Source: Prescottella soli (GTDB lineage: Bacteria; Actinomycetota; Actinomycetes; Mycobacteriales; Mycobacteriaceae). Taken from it: 64,000 bases of DNA. Position numbers and translations under genes: made by a program. The DNA is taken from the NCBI RefSeq assembly GCF_040024445.1, contig NZ_CP157276.1, positions 4,836,001-4,900,000 on the forward strand, written 5' to 3'. This document shows positions 1 through 9,804 of the stretch, one piece after another (the first letter of the stretch is position 1; the number at the start of each line of letters is the position of its first letter). The notes beneath the pieces were generated by a model. It worked only from the letters and a program-made list of their open reading frames with translations. It made no database searches and was not told where the DNA came from.

Positions 1-872
<872 letters not shown>

Positions 873-1215
873 GGGCCCCGACACCGCGAGGGGGCAGAAG
901 CACAGTGCGACAGCAACATTCACACTGCCGCGCCGCGCTTGTCTACGTGATGAACGCCACTTCTACGACGCGCGGTCGTTGAGGGGCGGTCCCCGGCGGG
1001 CGGAAGTCGGGCTCGTCGGGTCCCGTGTTCGGGCGGTGCGGCCGGAGGCGTCGGTGCTGGTGGGAATCGGTGCGGGTGTGGTCGCACCACACGGCGGTGG
1101 TCCGGGTCGGCGGGAATGTGGCCCATGATCATATTCGTCCGGAATGTGGTGCGAGTCTCAAATCGGCTTCTGAATCGGTTTTCCGGCCGGGGCCATCGGC
1201 TGACATAGTGACGCC
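873..1215. other. 343-base gap between ligA and the acetyltransferase gene
   Basis: No convincing gene on either strand. It holds one short perfect palindrome, GTGTGGT-CGC-ACCACAC at 1076-1092, which could be an operator or a small hairpin. A possible -10 (CATAGT, 1204-1209) lies six bases before the ATG of the next gene. No terminator with a T-run follows ligA. Confidence 0.5.
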
Positions 1216-1704
1216 ATGATCGATATCCGACCCGCTACACCTGCCGACTACGAGACCGTCGGAGAACTGACCGCCGACGTCTACATCGGTGGTGGCTTCG
1301 TATCGGAGGCGGACATGTACGCCGATCGTCTGCGCGACACCGCAACCCGCGCCGAGCAGGCGAAGGTCGTGGTGGCCGAGGTCGACGGCGAGATCGTCGG
1401 CTCGGTGACCATCGCCGAGCCCGCGTCCGCGTTCGCCGACGTCGCCGAGAAGGGCGAACTCGAGTTCCGCATGCTCGCCGTCTCCGAGGCGGCGCGCGGC
1501 AAGGGCGTCGGATCGGCGCTCGTGCGGCACGTGCTCGACGTCGCCTACGACCGCGGCGACCGCGCCGTCGTCATCTCGACGCAGTCCGACATGGTCGACG
1601 CCCGCCGGATCTACGACCGCAACGGCTTCGTGCCCGCCCCGGAACGCAACTGGGAGCCCGTGCCCGGCATGGAGCTCACTGCGCTGGTGCGCGAACTCGT
1701 GTGA
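1216..1704 (+). CDS. GNAT family N-acetyltransferase
   Basis: A 162-residue single-domain acetyltransferase of the GNAT fold, expected to move an acetyl group from acetyl-CoA to an amine. The acetyl-CoA pyrophosphate loop (motif A) is visible as RGKGVGSALV around residues 95-104, preceded by the beta strand EFRMLAVS and followed by the C-terminal RRIYDRNGFVPAP typical of motif B. The substrate cannot be told. No Shine-Dalgarno precedes the ATG, but CATAGT lies six bases upstream, so the mRNA may be leaderless. It stands alone between ligA and a gene on the other strand. Confidence 0.85.
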   Translation: MIDIRPATPADYETVGELTADVYIGGGFVSEADMYADRLRDTATRAEQAKVVVAEVDGEIVGSVTIAEPASAFADVAEKGELEFRMLAVSEAARGKGVGSALVRHVLDVAYDRGDRAVVISTQSDMVDARRIYDRNGFVPAPERNWEPVPGMELTALVRELV

Positions 1705-1729
1705 AAAATCCCGGCCGTCAGGCTGGCCG

Positions 1730-2380
1730 TTACCCGAGGACGGTGGCGAGGATCCCGGTCAGGTAGCCGAGCCGCGCCACCTCCGAGGGGCGGAAGTCGG
1801 GGCCGCCGGGCCGGCCCAGCAGCAGGGCCCGGCCGGTGGTGCCGAGCGGCGCCGCGGCGAGGGTGGTGTCCATGTCGCGCCACGTCTGCGGCACCCAGTC
1901 CTCGTCGCCGTCGAGGACGGTTGCCTTCTTGAGCGGCATCCACGGCGCGTCGCCGGCGTGGGTCTCCGGTGCACCGGGGCTGCCGACCACCCGGAAGGCG
2001 CCGTGGCGGCCGGTGTCCATCACCGTGCACCAACCCACCCGCAGCACCCGCGGTGCGTTGTCGACCAGCACCTGGAGCCGGTCCGAGCGCGCGGTCGCGA
2101 CGTGGTCGATGAGCTCGAGCTCGCGATGGGTGTCGAGGATGCCGGAGTACGGGCGGATCGAGTCGACGTGCACGTCGGCCAGCTTCTCGGCCGCCGTGAT
2201 CAGGGTGTCGGGCAGCGATCCGGCCTCGACGTCGACCACCAGGTCGTCCACGGCGAATCCCGCGCCACGCTCGACGACGTCCAGCGAGAGGATGTCGGCG
2301 CCGACGGATCCGAGCGCGACGGCGAGTGCGCCGAGGCTGCCGGGCCGGTCGGGGAGCTGGACGCGGAGCAGGTAGGACAC
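1730..2380 (-). CDS. ACT domain-containing protein
   Basis: A 216-residue protein with an N-terminal ACT-type ligand-binding domain (LLRVQLPDRPGSLGALAVAL, then VVDVEAGSLPDTLI), as in regulatory subunits that bind amino acids. The remaining ~130 residues show no known catalytic motif, so a regulatory or sensor role is inferred. A gene of this kind sits beside gatC in mycobacteria. I chose the GTG at 2380, read as VSYLLRVQ, because an AAAGG lies just upstream and the domain begins there; the reading frame stays open to 2578 but that extension is low-complexity and would overlap gatC. It is divergent from gatC. Confidence 0.8.
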   Translation of the reverse strand: MSYLLRVQLPDRPGSLGALAVALGSVGADILSLDVVERGAGFAVDDLVVDVEAGSLPDTLITAAEKLADVHVDSIRPYSGILDTHRELELIDHVATARSDRLQVLVDNAPRVLRVGWCTVMDTGRHGAFRVVGSPGAPETHAGDAPWMPLKKATVLDGDEDWVPQTWRDMDTTLAAAPLGTTGRALLLGRPGGPDFRPSEVARLGYLTGILATVLG

Positions 2381-2520
2381 GGGTGACCTTTCCAGTCGTT
2401 CGAAGCCTCGGGTTCGATGCCGAAGAAGGGACACGGTGCGGGCCCCCGCCTCCTCTATCTTTTCACTCCCGCTCTGCGCCCGCTGGGGTGACGGGCTGCA
2501 CGACCGATCCGGGCACGCTC

Positions 2521-2526
2521 TAGGCT
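2521..2526 (+). promoter_or_regulatory. -10 element of the gatCA promoter
   Basis: TAGGCT, a TANNNT-type -10 hexamer, 41 bases before the gatC GTG. The same hexamer recurs before other genes in this window. The -35 is not clear. Confidence 0.5.
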
Positions 2527-2567
2527 GGTCGGGAACGTTCACTTCGACCTGAAAGGGGTCACCGAAG

Positions 2568-2867
2568 GTGCCTGCCATCTCCCGTGACGAGGTCGCCCAC
2601 CTCGCCCGGCTGTCCCGGCTCGCCCTGACCGACGCCGAACTCGACGAGTTCGCCGGTCAGCTGGATTCGATTCTCAGCCACGTGAAGGCGGTGTCGGAGG
2701 TCGCGGCAGATGATGTCCCGCCCACCGCGAACCCCAACCCGATCTCGAACGTGACCCGGCCGGACGTCATCGTGCCGGGCCTCACGCCCGAGCAGGCGCT
2801 GTCGGGCGCCCCGGCCGTCGAAGAGGACCGGTTCGCCGTTCCGCAGATCCTGGGAGAGGGCGAATGA
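2568..2867 (+). CDS. gatC: Asp-tRNA(Asn)/Glu-tRNA(Gln) amidotransferase subunit GatC
   Basis: The 99-residue small subunit that stabilises the GatA-GatB interface in the transamidosome, which converts Glu-tRNA(Gln) to Gln-tRNA(Gln). The family signature is clear: [19 protein letters not shown] at the N-terminus and a C-terminal [15 protein letters not shown] segment. The GTG start has AAAGGGG about eight bases upstream. Its stop overlaps the gatA start in ATGA (2864-2867), so the two are translationally coupled. GatB is encoded separately at 11597, a split seen in related actinobacteria. Confidence 0.96.
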   Translation: MPAISRDEVAHLARLSRLALTDAELDEFAGQLDSILSHVKAVSEVAADDVPPTANPNPISNVTRPDVIVPGLTPEQALSGAPAVEEDRFAVPQILGEGE

Positions 2868-4348
2868 GCACCGATCTGACTCGTCTCGACGCGTCCGAGC
2901 TGGCGTCGAAGATCCATTCCCGCGAGGTCTCCTCGGTGGAGGTCACGCAGGCGCACCTCGACCGGATCGGGAAGGTCGACGGCGAGCTGCACGCGTTCCT
3001 GCACGTTGCCGGCGAGCAGGCGCTGGTCGCCGCCAAGGAGGTCGACTCCGCGATCGCTGCCGGCGAGAAGCCGGTGTCGGCGCTCGCGGGCGTGCCGATC
3101 GCCCTCAAGGACGTCTTCACGACCACTGACATGCCGACCACGTGCGCGTCGAAGATCCTCGAGAACTGGGTGTCGCCGTACGACGCGACGCTCACCACCA
3201 AGCTGCGCGAGGCCGGTATCCCGATCCTCGGCAAGACCAACATGGACGAGTTCGCGATGGGCTCGTCCACCGAGAACTCCGCGTACGGCCCCACCCGTAA
3301 TCCGTGGGACACCACGCGGATTCCGGGCGGCTCGGGTGGCGGCTCGGCGGCCGCGCTCGCGTCGTACGAGGCGCCGCTCGCGATCGGCACCGACACCGGC
3401 GGCTCGATCCGTCAGCCCGCCGCGGTCACCGCGACCGTCGGTACCAAGCCCACCTACGGCACGGTCTCGCGTTTCGGTCTCGTCGCGTGCGCGTCGTCGC
3501 TCGACCAGGGCGGCCCGTGCGGTCGCACCGTGCTCGACACGGCGCTGCTGCACGAGGTCATCGCCGGCTACGACCCGCGCGACTCGACGTCGGTGAACGA
3601 GCCGGTCCGCCCGGTCGTCGAGGCGGCCCGCCAGGGTGCCTCCGGCGATCTGAAGGGCGTGCGCGTCGGCGTCGTCAAGGAACTGCGCTCGGACAGCTAC
3701 CAGCCCGGCGTCATCGCGTCGTTCGACGCCGCGGTCGAGCAGTTGACCGCGCTCGGCGCCGAGGTGGTCGAGGTCTCGTGCCCCAACTTCGAGTACGCCC
3801 TCGCGTCGTACTACCTGATCCTGCCCAGCGAGGTGTCCTCGAACCTCGCCCGGTTCGACGCGATGCGGTACGGCCTGCGCGTCGACGACGGCGACATGAG
3901 CGCCGAGCAGGTCATGGCCGCGACGCGCGCCGCCGGCTTCGGCAAGGAAGTCAAGCGCCGCATCATGATCGGCACCTACGCGCTGTCGTCGGGCTACTAC
4001 GACGCCTACTACGGTTCGGCGCTCAAGGTCCGCACGCTGATCGCGCGTGACTTCGACGCCGCGTACGAGAAGGTCGACGTCCTGGTCTCGCCGACGAGCC
4101 CGTTCACGCCGTGGAAGCTGGGCGAGAAGGTGAACGACCCGCTGGCGATGTACCTCTCCGACCTGTGCACGCTGCCGACCAACCTGGCCGGCCACTGCGC
4201 GATGTCGGTGCCGTCGGGTGTGTCCGCGGACGACGGCCTGCCCGTCGGCCTGCAGATCATGGCGCCGGCCCTCGCCGACGAGCGCCTCTACCGCGTCGGC
4301 GCCGCCTACGAGGCCGCGCGCGGCCCGATCGCCTCGCCCGTCGCCTAG
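2864..4348 (+). CDS. gatA: Asp-tRNA(Asn)/Glu-tRNA(Gln) amidotransferase subunit GatA
   Basis: The 494-residue glutaminase subunit, which frees ammonia from glutamine for transamidation of mischarged tRNA. It carries the complete amidase signature: the catalytic Lys in PIALKD (about residue 83), the cis-Ser in [10 protein letters not shown] and the nucleophilic Ser in [12 protein letters not shown] (about residues 175-186). Length is normal for the family. It overlaps gatC by four bases, so start and stoichiometry are coupled. A strong hairpin follows the stop, so gatCA is probably a two-gene unit. Confidence 0.97.
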   Translation: MSTDLTRLDASELASKIHSREVSSVEVTQAHLDRIGKVDGELHAFLHVAGEQALVAAKEVDSAIAAGEKPVSALAGVPIALKDVFTTTDMPTTCASKILENWVSPYDATLTTKLREAGIPILGKTNMDEFAMGSSTENSAYGPTRNPWDTTRIPGGSGGGSAAALASYEAPLAIGTDTGGSIRQPAAVTATVGTKPTYGTVSRFGLVACASSLDQGGPCGRTVLDTALLHEVIAGYDPRDSTSVNEPVRPVVEAARQGASGDLKGVRVGVVKELRSDSYQPGVIASFDAAVEQLTALGAEVVEVSCPNFEYALASYYLILPSEVSSNLARFDAMRYGLRVDDGDMSAEQVMAATRAAGFGKEVKRRIMIGTYALSSGYYDAYYGSALKVRTLIARDFDAAYEKVDVLVSPTSPFTPWKLGEKVNDPLAMYLSDLCTLPTNLAGHCAMSVPSGVSADDGLPVGLQIMAPALADERLYRVGAAYEAARGPIASPVA

Positions 4349-4365
4349 AGCGCGAGCACGAGCGT

Positions 4366-4402
4366 CGACAGCCCGGATCCGGACAACGGATCCGGGCTGT
4401 CG
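4366..4402. terminator. Hairpin terminator after gatA
   Basis: A perfect 16-bp inverted repeat (CGACAGCCCGGATCCG and its complement) around a five-base loop, 18 bases after the gatA stop. There is no T-run, as is common for actinobacterial terminators. Confidence 0.75.
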
Positions 4403-4460
4403 CGCGTTCAGGACTAGGATCCGGGGCATAGGGACCAGGCGAAACCGCGAGGAGGCCCGG

Positions 4461-5975
4461 GTGGGACAGCCGTCGATCACGATCATCGGCGCCGGGTTCG
4501 GCGGGATCACGGTCGCGCTCGAGCTGCGCCGCGCCGGACTCACCGACGTCACCATTCTCGAGCAGCACGACGATGTCGGCGGGGTGTGGCGCGACAACAC
4601 GTATCCCGGTGCGGCGTGCGATGTACCGTCGCCGCTGTACTCGATCTCGTCCGAGCCCAATCCCGAATGGTCGCGCCGGTTCGCGGAACAGCCCGACATC
4701 CTGGGGTACCTGCGCGGCATCGCCGACCGGCACCGTCTCTGGTCGCTGATCCGGTTCGGCGTCACCGTCACCGAGGCGGAGTTCGACGAGCACACCAACC
4801 GGTGGTCGGTGCACACCGCCGACGGCGAGGTGATCGAGTCCGACGTCCTGGTCACCGCGGTGGGGCAGTTGTCGCGGCCGGCGCTGCCCGACATCGCCGG
4901 GCGGGAGACGTTCGCGGGCCCGGCATTCCACTCCGCGCAGTGGGATCACACCGTCTCCCTCGACGGCAAGCGGGTGGCGGTGATCGGCACCGGTGCCAGC
5001 GCCATCCAGTTCGTCCCGGCGATCGCCCCGCAGGTCCGGCGGCTCACCCTGTTCCAACGCTCGGCGCCGTGGGTCCTCCCGAAACCCGACCGCGTGTACC
5101 ACGATTGGCACCACCGGATCTTCCGGTCGGTGCCGGCGACGCTGCGGGGCGAGCGGCTGCTCACGTGGGGGATCTTCGAGGCGCTGACGGTCGGTCTGCT
5201 CCACACCCCGCAGCGCGGCGGTTTCGCGGGTGCGCTGGCTCGGCGGCATCTCGAGAAGCAGGTCGACGACCCGGCGCTGCGGGCCGCGCTGACACCCGAC
5301 TACGAGCCCGGCTGCAAACGGATGCTGCTGTCCGACGACTACTACCCGGCACTCACCCGCGACAACGTCGACCTCGTCGTCGACGCCATCGACCGCATCG
5401 AACCCGACGGGGTGCGGGCGGCCGACGGAACGCTCCACCCGGCCGACGTCATCGTCTACGGAACCGGTTTCGCCGCAACGGACTTCCTCGCCCCGATGAC
5501 CATCCGGGGCCGTGGCGGCCGCAGCCTGGGCGACGCCTGGTCCGGCGGGGCCCGGGCCTACCTCGGGATCACCACGGCCGGATTCCCCAACTTCTTCATG
5601 CTGTACGGCCCCAACACCAACCTCGGTTCGGGATCGATCGTGTACATGCTCGAATCGCAGGCCCGGCACATCGCCGGTCTCGTCGGATGGCTCGCCGAGC
5701 AACCGGGCTGTGCCGTCGAGGTCGACGCCGGCGTCGAGCGCCGGTTCGACGACCGCATCCAGCGCAGGCTCGCGGACTCGGTGTGGAGCCTGTGCAGCAG
5801 TTGGTACCGCACCGCGTCGGGCCGGATCACCACCAACTGGCCCGGCACCGTCACCGCGTACCGGCGACGCACGCGCAGACCGGACCGTCGTGACTACCGC
5901 GTCACCGCGCCTCGTACAGCCCCCGCACGTACGCGGCCTGCCCCAGATGCTGGAGACAGTCACCGATCACGCTGA
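4461..5975 (+). CDS. Flavin-containing monooxygenase, Baeyer-Villiger type
   Basis: A 504-residue NAD(P)H- and FAD-dependent monooxygenase. The N-terminus has the FAD Rossmann motif GAGFGG (about residues 8-13) and the family block GGVWRDNTYPGAACDVPSPLY. The Baeyer-Villiger fingerprint FxGxxxHxxxW is present as FAGPAFHSAQW, followed by the NADP-binding GTGASAIQ. The substrate is likely a ketone, but it is not predictable. I chose the GTG at 4461 because GAGGAGG lies just upstream and the FAD motif begins within eight residues; the frame is open further upstream. TAGGAT about 45 bases before the start may be a -10. The last 74 bases overlap the convergent DinB-type gene. Confidence 0.9.
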   Translation: MGQPSITIIGAGFGGITVALELRRAGLTDVTILEQHDDVGGVWRDNTYPGAACDVPSPLYSISSEPNPEWSRRFAEQPDILGYLRGIADRHRLWSLIRFGVTVTEAEFDEHTNRWSVHTADGEVIESDVLVTAVGQLSRPALPDIAGRETFAGPAFHSAQWDHTVSLDGKRVAVIGTGASAIQFVPAIAPQVRRLTLFQRSAPWVLPKPDRVYHDWHHRIFRSVPATLRGERLLTWGIFEALTVGLLHTPQRGGFAGALARRHLEKQVDDPALRAALTPDYEPGCKRMLLSDDYYPALTRDNVDLVVDAIDRIEPDGVRAADGTLHPADVIVYGTGFAATDFLAPMTIRGRGGRSLGDAWSGGARAYLGITTAGFPNFFMLYGPNTNLGSGSIVYMLESQARHIAGLVGWLAEQPGCAVEVDAGVERRFDDRIQRRLADSVWSLCSSWYRTASGRITTNWPGTVTAYRRRTRRPDRRDYRVTAPRTAPARTRPAPDAGDSHRSR

Positions 5976-6429
5976 CCAGTCGCACCGAGACCGTGACCGG
6001 CGGATCCCACCGACGGTCCACGATGCGTTCGAGTTCGTCGGGGGTGAGCTCGTCGACGTACTCGAGGGTCGCCAGGTGCACGTCGCCGTGGTAGTCGGCG
6101 AGCAGCCCCGCATCCGCGTGCACTTCGGCGACGTCGGTGCTGCTGTGCCCGTAGCCGACGTCCGCGGCGGGAAACGCGAATCCGAACCGCTCCTGCCACC
6201 CGCGGCTCGTCCACGCCTGTTCCACGTCCGCGGCGTCGCTCACGTGATCGTCCTGCACGCGGGTGAGGTGCCAGATCAGCCAGGCGATCGAATTCGCCTG
6301 CGGCCCTGGACGATAGTCGGACATCTCCGGCGTCAGCCCGTCGGTGACCGAGAGGACCAGTTCGCGGATGCGTTCGAAGTTGTCCCGCAGCACCTCGCGC
6401 GCCGCGTCCGTCTCCGTGTTTCGGCTCAT
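5902..6429 (-). CDS. DinB / DUF664 family protein (putative mycothiol-dependent enzyme)
   Basis: A 175-residue four-helix-bundle protein of the DinB/DUF664 group. NSIAWLIWHLTRVQDDHV carries the first metal-ligand type histidine, and a later helix has DCLQHLGQAAYVRGL with a second. Members in mycothiol-making actinobacteria are often thiol-dependent transferases or isomerases; this function is inference. I chose the ATG at 6429: TACCGT lies six bases upstream on this strand, so the mRNA looks leaderless. An in-frame GTG at 6450 is less likely. Its 3' end overlaps the monooxygenase gene by 74 bases. Confidence 0.75.
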   Translation of the reverse strand: MSRNTETDAAREVLRDNFERIRELVLSVTDGLTPEMSDYRPGPQANSIAWLIWHLTRVQDDHVSDAADVEQAWTSRGWQERFGFAFPAADVGYGHSSTDVAEVHADAGLLADYHGDVHLATLEYVDELTPDELERIVDRRWDPPVTVSVRLVSVIGDCLQHLGQAAYVRGLYEAR

Positions 6430-6472
6430 GCCCTCACGGTAGGCGCACAACCCACACCTCGCGGAGGATCGG

Positions 6473-7822
6473 TCAACAGCCGCGCATCAGCAGGCCCTGG
6501 TCGGCGCCGTAGCGGTGGCCGTGGCCGGTCGGTGCGTCCAGCGAGGACACGAGGTCCACGGTCGTCTGGACGAAACTCACGAACGGAATCCATTGCGGCA
6601 CAGGTGCGTCGACGTGGGTGCGCGTCAGGTCGGGAGCCGTCGTCAGCAGCGCCGGCGACCACCACACCACCGGATCGGAGCTGTTGGCGAGCACGGTCGC
6701 GCCGCCGAGGTGCACCGCCCCGGCCGGAGGCCCGGCCCACAGCGCGCTGCAGGCGGCCGTCGCGGCGACGGCGTCGTCGAGGATTGCGCTACCGCCGACC
6801 GAGCCCAGGCTCTGCCCGTACACGTGCACCATCGGACGCTGCTCCGGCGGCAGTGCGGCAACGTGCGCCGACACGGCCGTGAACAGTGCGCGCGCCGACT
6901 CCTTCGCGTCGGTGCGACCGAACAGGAACGTGACCCAGCTGGGGGCGTACGAGTACTGCTGCCCGACGATCGCGACGTCGCCGCCGAACCGGCGTTCGAT
7001 CCCGCGCGCCGCCTCACCGTCGATCCAGCCCGAGCCCGTCGGCACGGCCACCACGACATGTCCCCGGGTGAACCCGCCCGCTCGGTCGAGGTCCCGCACC
7101 GCGAGGGCGGCGCGCGTGTCGACGTCGGGCGCGGAGTCGAGCCCGACGTACGTGCGGATGCTGCGGGGATCCGAGGTGCCGGCGACGAACCGACGTCCCT
7201 CGGCGCCCAGGGTCGTCCACGGGACGAGTGAATTGCCGTCACTCGCAACGAGACCGGGGTCGACGACCGAGCTCGTGTCTCGGAAGTGCTGCGCTGCGGC
7301 CGAAGTCGCTCCGGGTACCGCGACGAACCAGGTGAGCGCCGCGGCGGTGACGACAAGCGCGGTCGACCGCGCGGGGCCCAGTCGACGCGCCGCCGCCGCG
7401 AACCCACGCGCGATCCCCGCCGACGCCAGGCAGACGGCCGTGGCCCAGAGGCCGACCTGGGCCCAGTGCGCCGCGCCGACGGTCGGCAGGGCCATCGCCG
7501 CGCGGAGCGAGTTCTGCCAGCGGTCGGCGCAGGCCACGGCCCACGCGAGGACGACACCCGCCGCGACGACGGCGACGAGTCGCGCGGTCGAACCCTGTCG
7601 GGCGTGCGGCCGCAGCCGGCCGATCAGGGCCGCCGATCCCCACACCGCCGCGACGAGCACGCCGGTCAGCACCCCCTGGACGGGTGCGGACCGGGGGAGC
7701 AGCGACGGGGCCAGTGACACGACCGTCCCGCCCGCGACGGCCAGGGAAGTGCCGACCCGGGGGAGCGTGCCGGTGAGGGTGAGGTGACGCGTGCGGACTC
7801 CGGTGCTCGGGATCGCGCTCAT
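6473..7822 (-). CDS. Membrane alpha/beta-hydrolase (Abhydrolase_9 family)
   Basis: A 449-residue protein with an N-terminal membrane part (about four hydrophobic segments, such as SLAVAGGTVVSLAPSLL, GVLTGVLVAAVWGSAAL, VAVVAAGVVLAWAVA) and a C-terminal hydrolase domain of the Abhydrolase_9 type. The nucleophile elbow is GQSLGS (VHVYGQSLGSVGG), and the family block YSYAPSWVTFLFGR precedes it. A lipase or esterase facing the membrane surface is inferred; the substrate is unknown. The ATG at 7822 overlaps the stop of the upstream phospholipase A2-like gene in ATGA, so they form a coupled pair. Confidence 0.85.
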   Translation of the reverse strand: MSAIPSTGVRTRHLTLTGTLPRVGTSLAVAGGTVVSLAPSLLPRSAPVQGVLTGVLVAAVWGSAALIGRLRPHARQGSTARLVAVVAAGVVLAWAVACADRWQNSLRAAMALPTVGAAHWAQVGLWATAVCLASAGIARGFAAAARRLGPARSTALVVTAAALTWFVAVPGATSAAAQHFRDTSSVVDPGLVASDGNSLVPWTTLGAEGRRFVAGTSDPRSIRTYVGLDSAPDVDTRAALAVRDLDRAGGFTRGHVVVAVPTGSGWIDGEAARGIERRFGGDVAIVGQQYSYAPSWVTFLFGRTDAKESARALFTAVSAHVAALPPEQRPMVHVYGQSLGSVGGSAILDDAVAATAACSALWAGPPAGAVHLGGATVLANSSDPVVWWSPALLTTAPDLTRTHVDAPVPQWIPFVSFVQTTVDLVSSLDAPTGHGHRYGADQGLLMRGC

Positions 7823-8445
7823 GCCGGCACCGCCCACCGAATCCGCCCGGCCCGGCGGACCATCGTCGTCACGACCAGCAGCCCCAGCGCGGCGAGGGTG
7901 GCGCCGACGGTGTACCGAATCCAGGGCTCGTCGATCGGTACGCCGTATCCCTGCCGCATGGAGTTGAGGGACACCGCGGTCGTGGCGGTGTTCGCCATCG
8001 CGAAACAGGAAGCGCGGTCGCGTTCCCGGGCCTCGCACGCCTCGTGCATCCGACGGTCGAGCTGGGCGTCGATGGCGTTGCGTGCCCACCCGCCCAGGTC
8101 GCCGTCGGCTCGGTGCGCGTAGCGCAGCAGGTCGTAGCCGAGATCGTGAGCCTTGCAGGGGGTGTCGAACTCGGCCGGGAGGGGCACCGGTGACGAGCAG
8201 GCGCCGTTCGGATTCACCAGCAGGCCGTCCTCGACGCGCGGCCGGTAGCCGATGACGGCCGCGAAGTCGTCGGGCACGGCCGATGCGTCCGGTGCGACGT
8301 CGGTCGCGGTCAGTTCGGTCACCGCCCGTGCGGCGCCCGAGTCCTCGCGGGCCGGTGTGCCGGCATCCGCCTGCGGGGCGGCGAGGGTGGCGGTGACGAT
8401 CGCGGCGCCGGCGAGGACCGCGCCGGTCCATCTTCTGGTTCGCAT
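7819..8445 (-). CDS. Secreted, membrane-anchored phospholipase A2-like protein
   Basis: A 208-residue protein with an N-terminal signal sequence (MRTRRWTGAVLAGAAIVTA, Ala-rich to ADAG), an exported domain and a C-terminal transmembrane segment (about GATLAALGLLVVTTMV) with a basic tail. The domain carries the prokaryotic phospholipase A2 core CKAHDLGYDLLRYA, where His-Asp is the catalytic pair, and several cysteines that could form disulfides. Cleavage of phospholipid at sn-2 is the family activity; here it is inferred. TAGCGT eight bases upstream of the ATG suggests a leaderless mRNA. It is coupled to the hydrolase gene by ATGA and divergent from a histidine kinase gene. Confidence 0.8.
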   Translation of the reverse strand: MRTRRWTGAVLAGAAIVTATLAAPQADAGTPAREDSGAARAVTELTATDVAPDASAVPDDFAAVIGYRPRVEDGLLVNPNGACSSPVPLPAEFDTPCKAHDLGYDLLRYAHRADGDLGGWARNAIDAQLDRRMHEACEARERDRASCFAMANTATTAVSLNSMRQGYGVPIDEPWIRYTVGATLAALGLLVVTTMVRRAGRIRWAVPA

Positions 8446-8483
8446 GGCAATTGACGCTAGAAATGGCTCCTACGCTGCGACAT

Positions 8484-8497
8484 CACTCCGTGGAGTG
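8484..8497. promoter_or_regulatory. Palindrome between the PLA2-like gene and the kinase gene
   Basis: CACTCC-GT-GGAGTG, a perfect 6-bp inverted repeat in the 168-base divergent intergenic region. It lies next to the expected -35 position of the PLA2-like gene. A binding site for the neighbouring response regulator is possible but unproven. Confidence 0.35.
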
Positions 8498-8599
8498 GAA
8501 TCGGGGCAGCTCCGGCGAGGGGGTGGCGGCGGCACTGTCGTACCGGGGAGCGAGCCCGATCTCACTCTCAGGTATGACGCCCGACGACGTCCGGGTTCC

Positions 8600-8605
8600 T
8601 AGAGT
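8600..8605 (+). promoter_or_regulatory. -10 element of the kinase-regulator genes
   Basis: TAGAGT eight bases before the GTG at 8614; there is no Shine-Dalgarno between them, which suggests a leaderless transcript. Confidence 0.5.
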
Positions 8606-8613
8606 CGACAGCT

Positions 8614-9795
8614 GTGAGTGGCAACCAACCGCAACGAGCGAAGACTCGGCTGCACGGACACGGTCCGACGAACCTCATCGTGCTCGTCACGGCGATCCTG
8701 TACGCGGTGGCGTGGCCGACGCTGCACCTCACCCACGAGGTGCTGCCTCCGGTGCAGCCGATCGTCGCCGCGCTCGCTGCGTGGCCGTTCCTCCTGATCC
8801 GGGCCAATCCGGCGCTGGGATGGGCGGTCTCGGCGGTCTCGGCGCTCGTGATCCCGTGGGTGTTCGACCTCGTCCCCGACTCCGGGTACACCTACCCCTG
8901 GCAGGTCGTGCACATCATCGTGATCATGGCGCTGCTGCTCGCGGTCAGTGTCACCGCCGGCCCGCCGACCGTGGTGGTGGCCTGGGTCTCGACCGTGCTG
9001 CTGTTCCTCGCGGACACCCCCGGGGACGACGGCGTCGGGTGGGCCGTCGGGTTGAGCGCGCTGGTCGCGTTCGGTCTGCTGATCCGGTGGCTGGTGCTGT
9101 CGCGTCGGCAGCTGGCCGCGGAGGAGCAGACCAGCGAACTCGAACGCGCGCGTCGGGCGATCCTCGAGGAGAAGGCGCGCATCGCCCGGGACCTCCACGA
9201 TGTGGTCGCACATCACATGTCGATGGTGGTCGTGCAGGCGCAGAGCGCGCCGTACCGGCTCTCCTCGGTGTCCGACGAGGCGAAGGCCGAGTTCGAGTCC
9301 ATCGGCGCCACCGCGCGTGACGCACTCAACGAGATCCGCGGACTGCTCGGTGTGCTGCGCAGCGACGCCGAGACGCTCGAACGGGCGCCGCAGCCGGGGG
9401 TCGGACAGATCGAGGAGTTGCTCGACGGCAGCCGTCGCGCGGGGATCGCACTGTCGTGGAACGTGACCGGCGATCCGGGGTCGCTGTCGGAGTTGTCCGG
9501 GCTGACGGTCTACCGGATCCTGCAGGAGTCGCTCGCGAACGCGGCCCGGCACTGCCCGGGCGCACCGGTGACGGTGACTCTCGACTACGGCCCGCCCATC
9601 ACGTCTCTCGTCGTGGTCAACGGCCCCGCCGTCGTGGCCGTGGGCGCGGCGGCGCGGTCGGAGTCGTCGGGCGGCAGCGGCATCGGCGGCATGCGCGAGC
9701 GGGCCGCCGCGGTGGGCGGCACCCTCGACACCCGGACCCTGCCCGACGGCGGCTTCGAGGTCAGGGCCCACATCCCCGTCGCGCCGCTCGCCTAG
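8614..9795 (+). CDS. Sensor histidine kinase, NarL-partner (HisKA_3) type
   Basis: A 393-residue membrane histidine kinase. The N-terminal ~150 residues hold several hydrophobic segments (NLIVLVTAILYAVAW, IIVIMALLLAVSVTA, LSALVAFGLLIRWLVL), so the input domain is in or near the membrane. The dimerisation and phosphoacceptor box is KARIARDLHDVVAHHMSMV (about residues 188-206, His in RDLHD), and the ATPase domain ends with GSGIGGMRERAAAVGG. It pairs with the regulator gene that follows after nine bases. The signal is unknown; the divergent lipase-like genes hint at envelope lipids, which is inference. Confidence 0.92.
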   Translation: MSGNQPQRAKTRLHGHGPTNLIVLVTAILYAVAWPTLHLTHEVLPPVQPIVAALAAWPFLLIRANPALGWAVSAVSALVIPWVFDLVPDSGYTYPWQVVHIIVIMALLLAVSVTAGPPTVVVAWVSTVLLFLADTPGDDGVGWAVGLSALVAFGLLIRWLVLSRRQLAAEEQTSELERARRAILEEKARIARDLHDVVAHHMSMVVVQAQSAPYRLSSVSDEAKAEFESIGATARDALNEIRGLLGVLRSDAETLERAPQPGVGQIEELLDGSRRAGIALSWNVTGDPGSLSELSGLTVYRILQESLANAARHCPGAPVTVTLDYGPPITSLVVVNGPAVVAVGAAARSESSGGSGIGGMRERAAAVGGTLDTRTLPDGGFEVRAHIPVAPLA

Positions 9796-9798
9796 GCT
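9793..9798 (+). promoter_or_regulatory. -10 element overlapping the kinase stop codon
   Basis: TAGGCT, whose TAG is the stop codon of the kinase gene. The regulator GTG begins six bases later, so the regulator may also have its own leaderless transcript. Confidence 0.45.
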
Positions 9799-9804
9799 GT
9801 CGGG

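Noticed and set aside
2657-4894. 745-codon open frame antisense to gatC-gatA and beyond
   Set aside because: Opposite-strand shadow of highly conserved genes, caused by high third-position GC; Arg/His/Val-rich sequence without any family resemblance.
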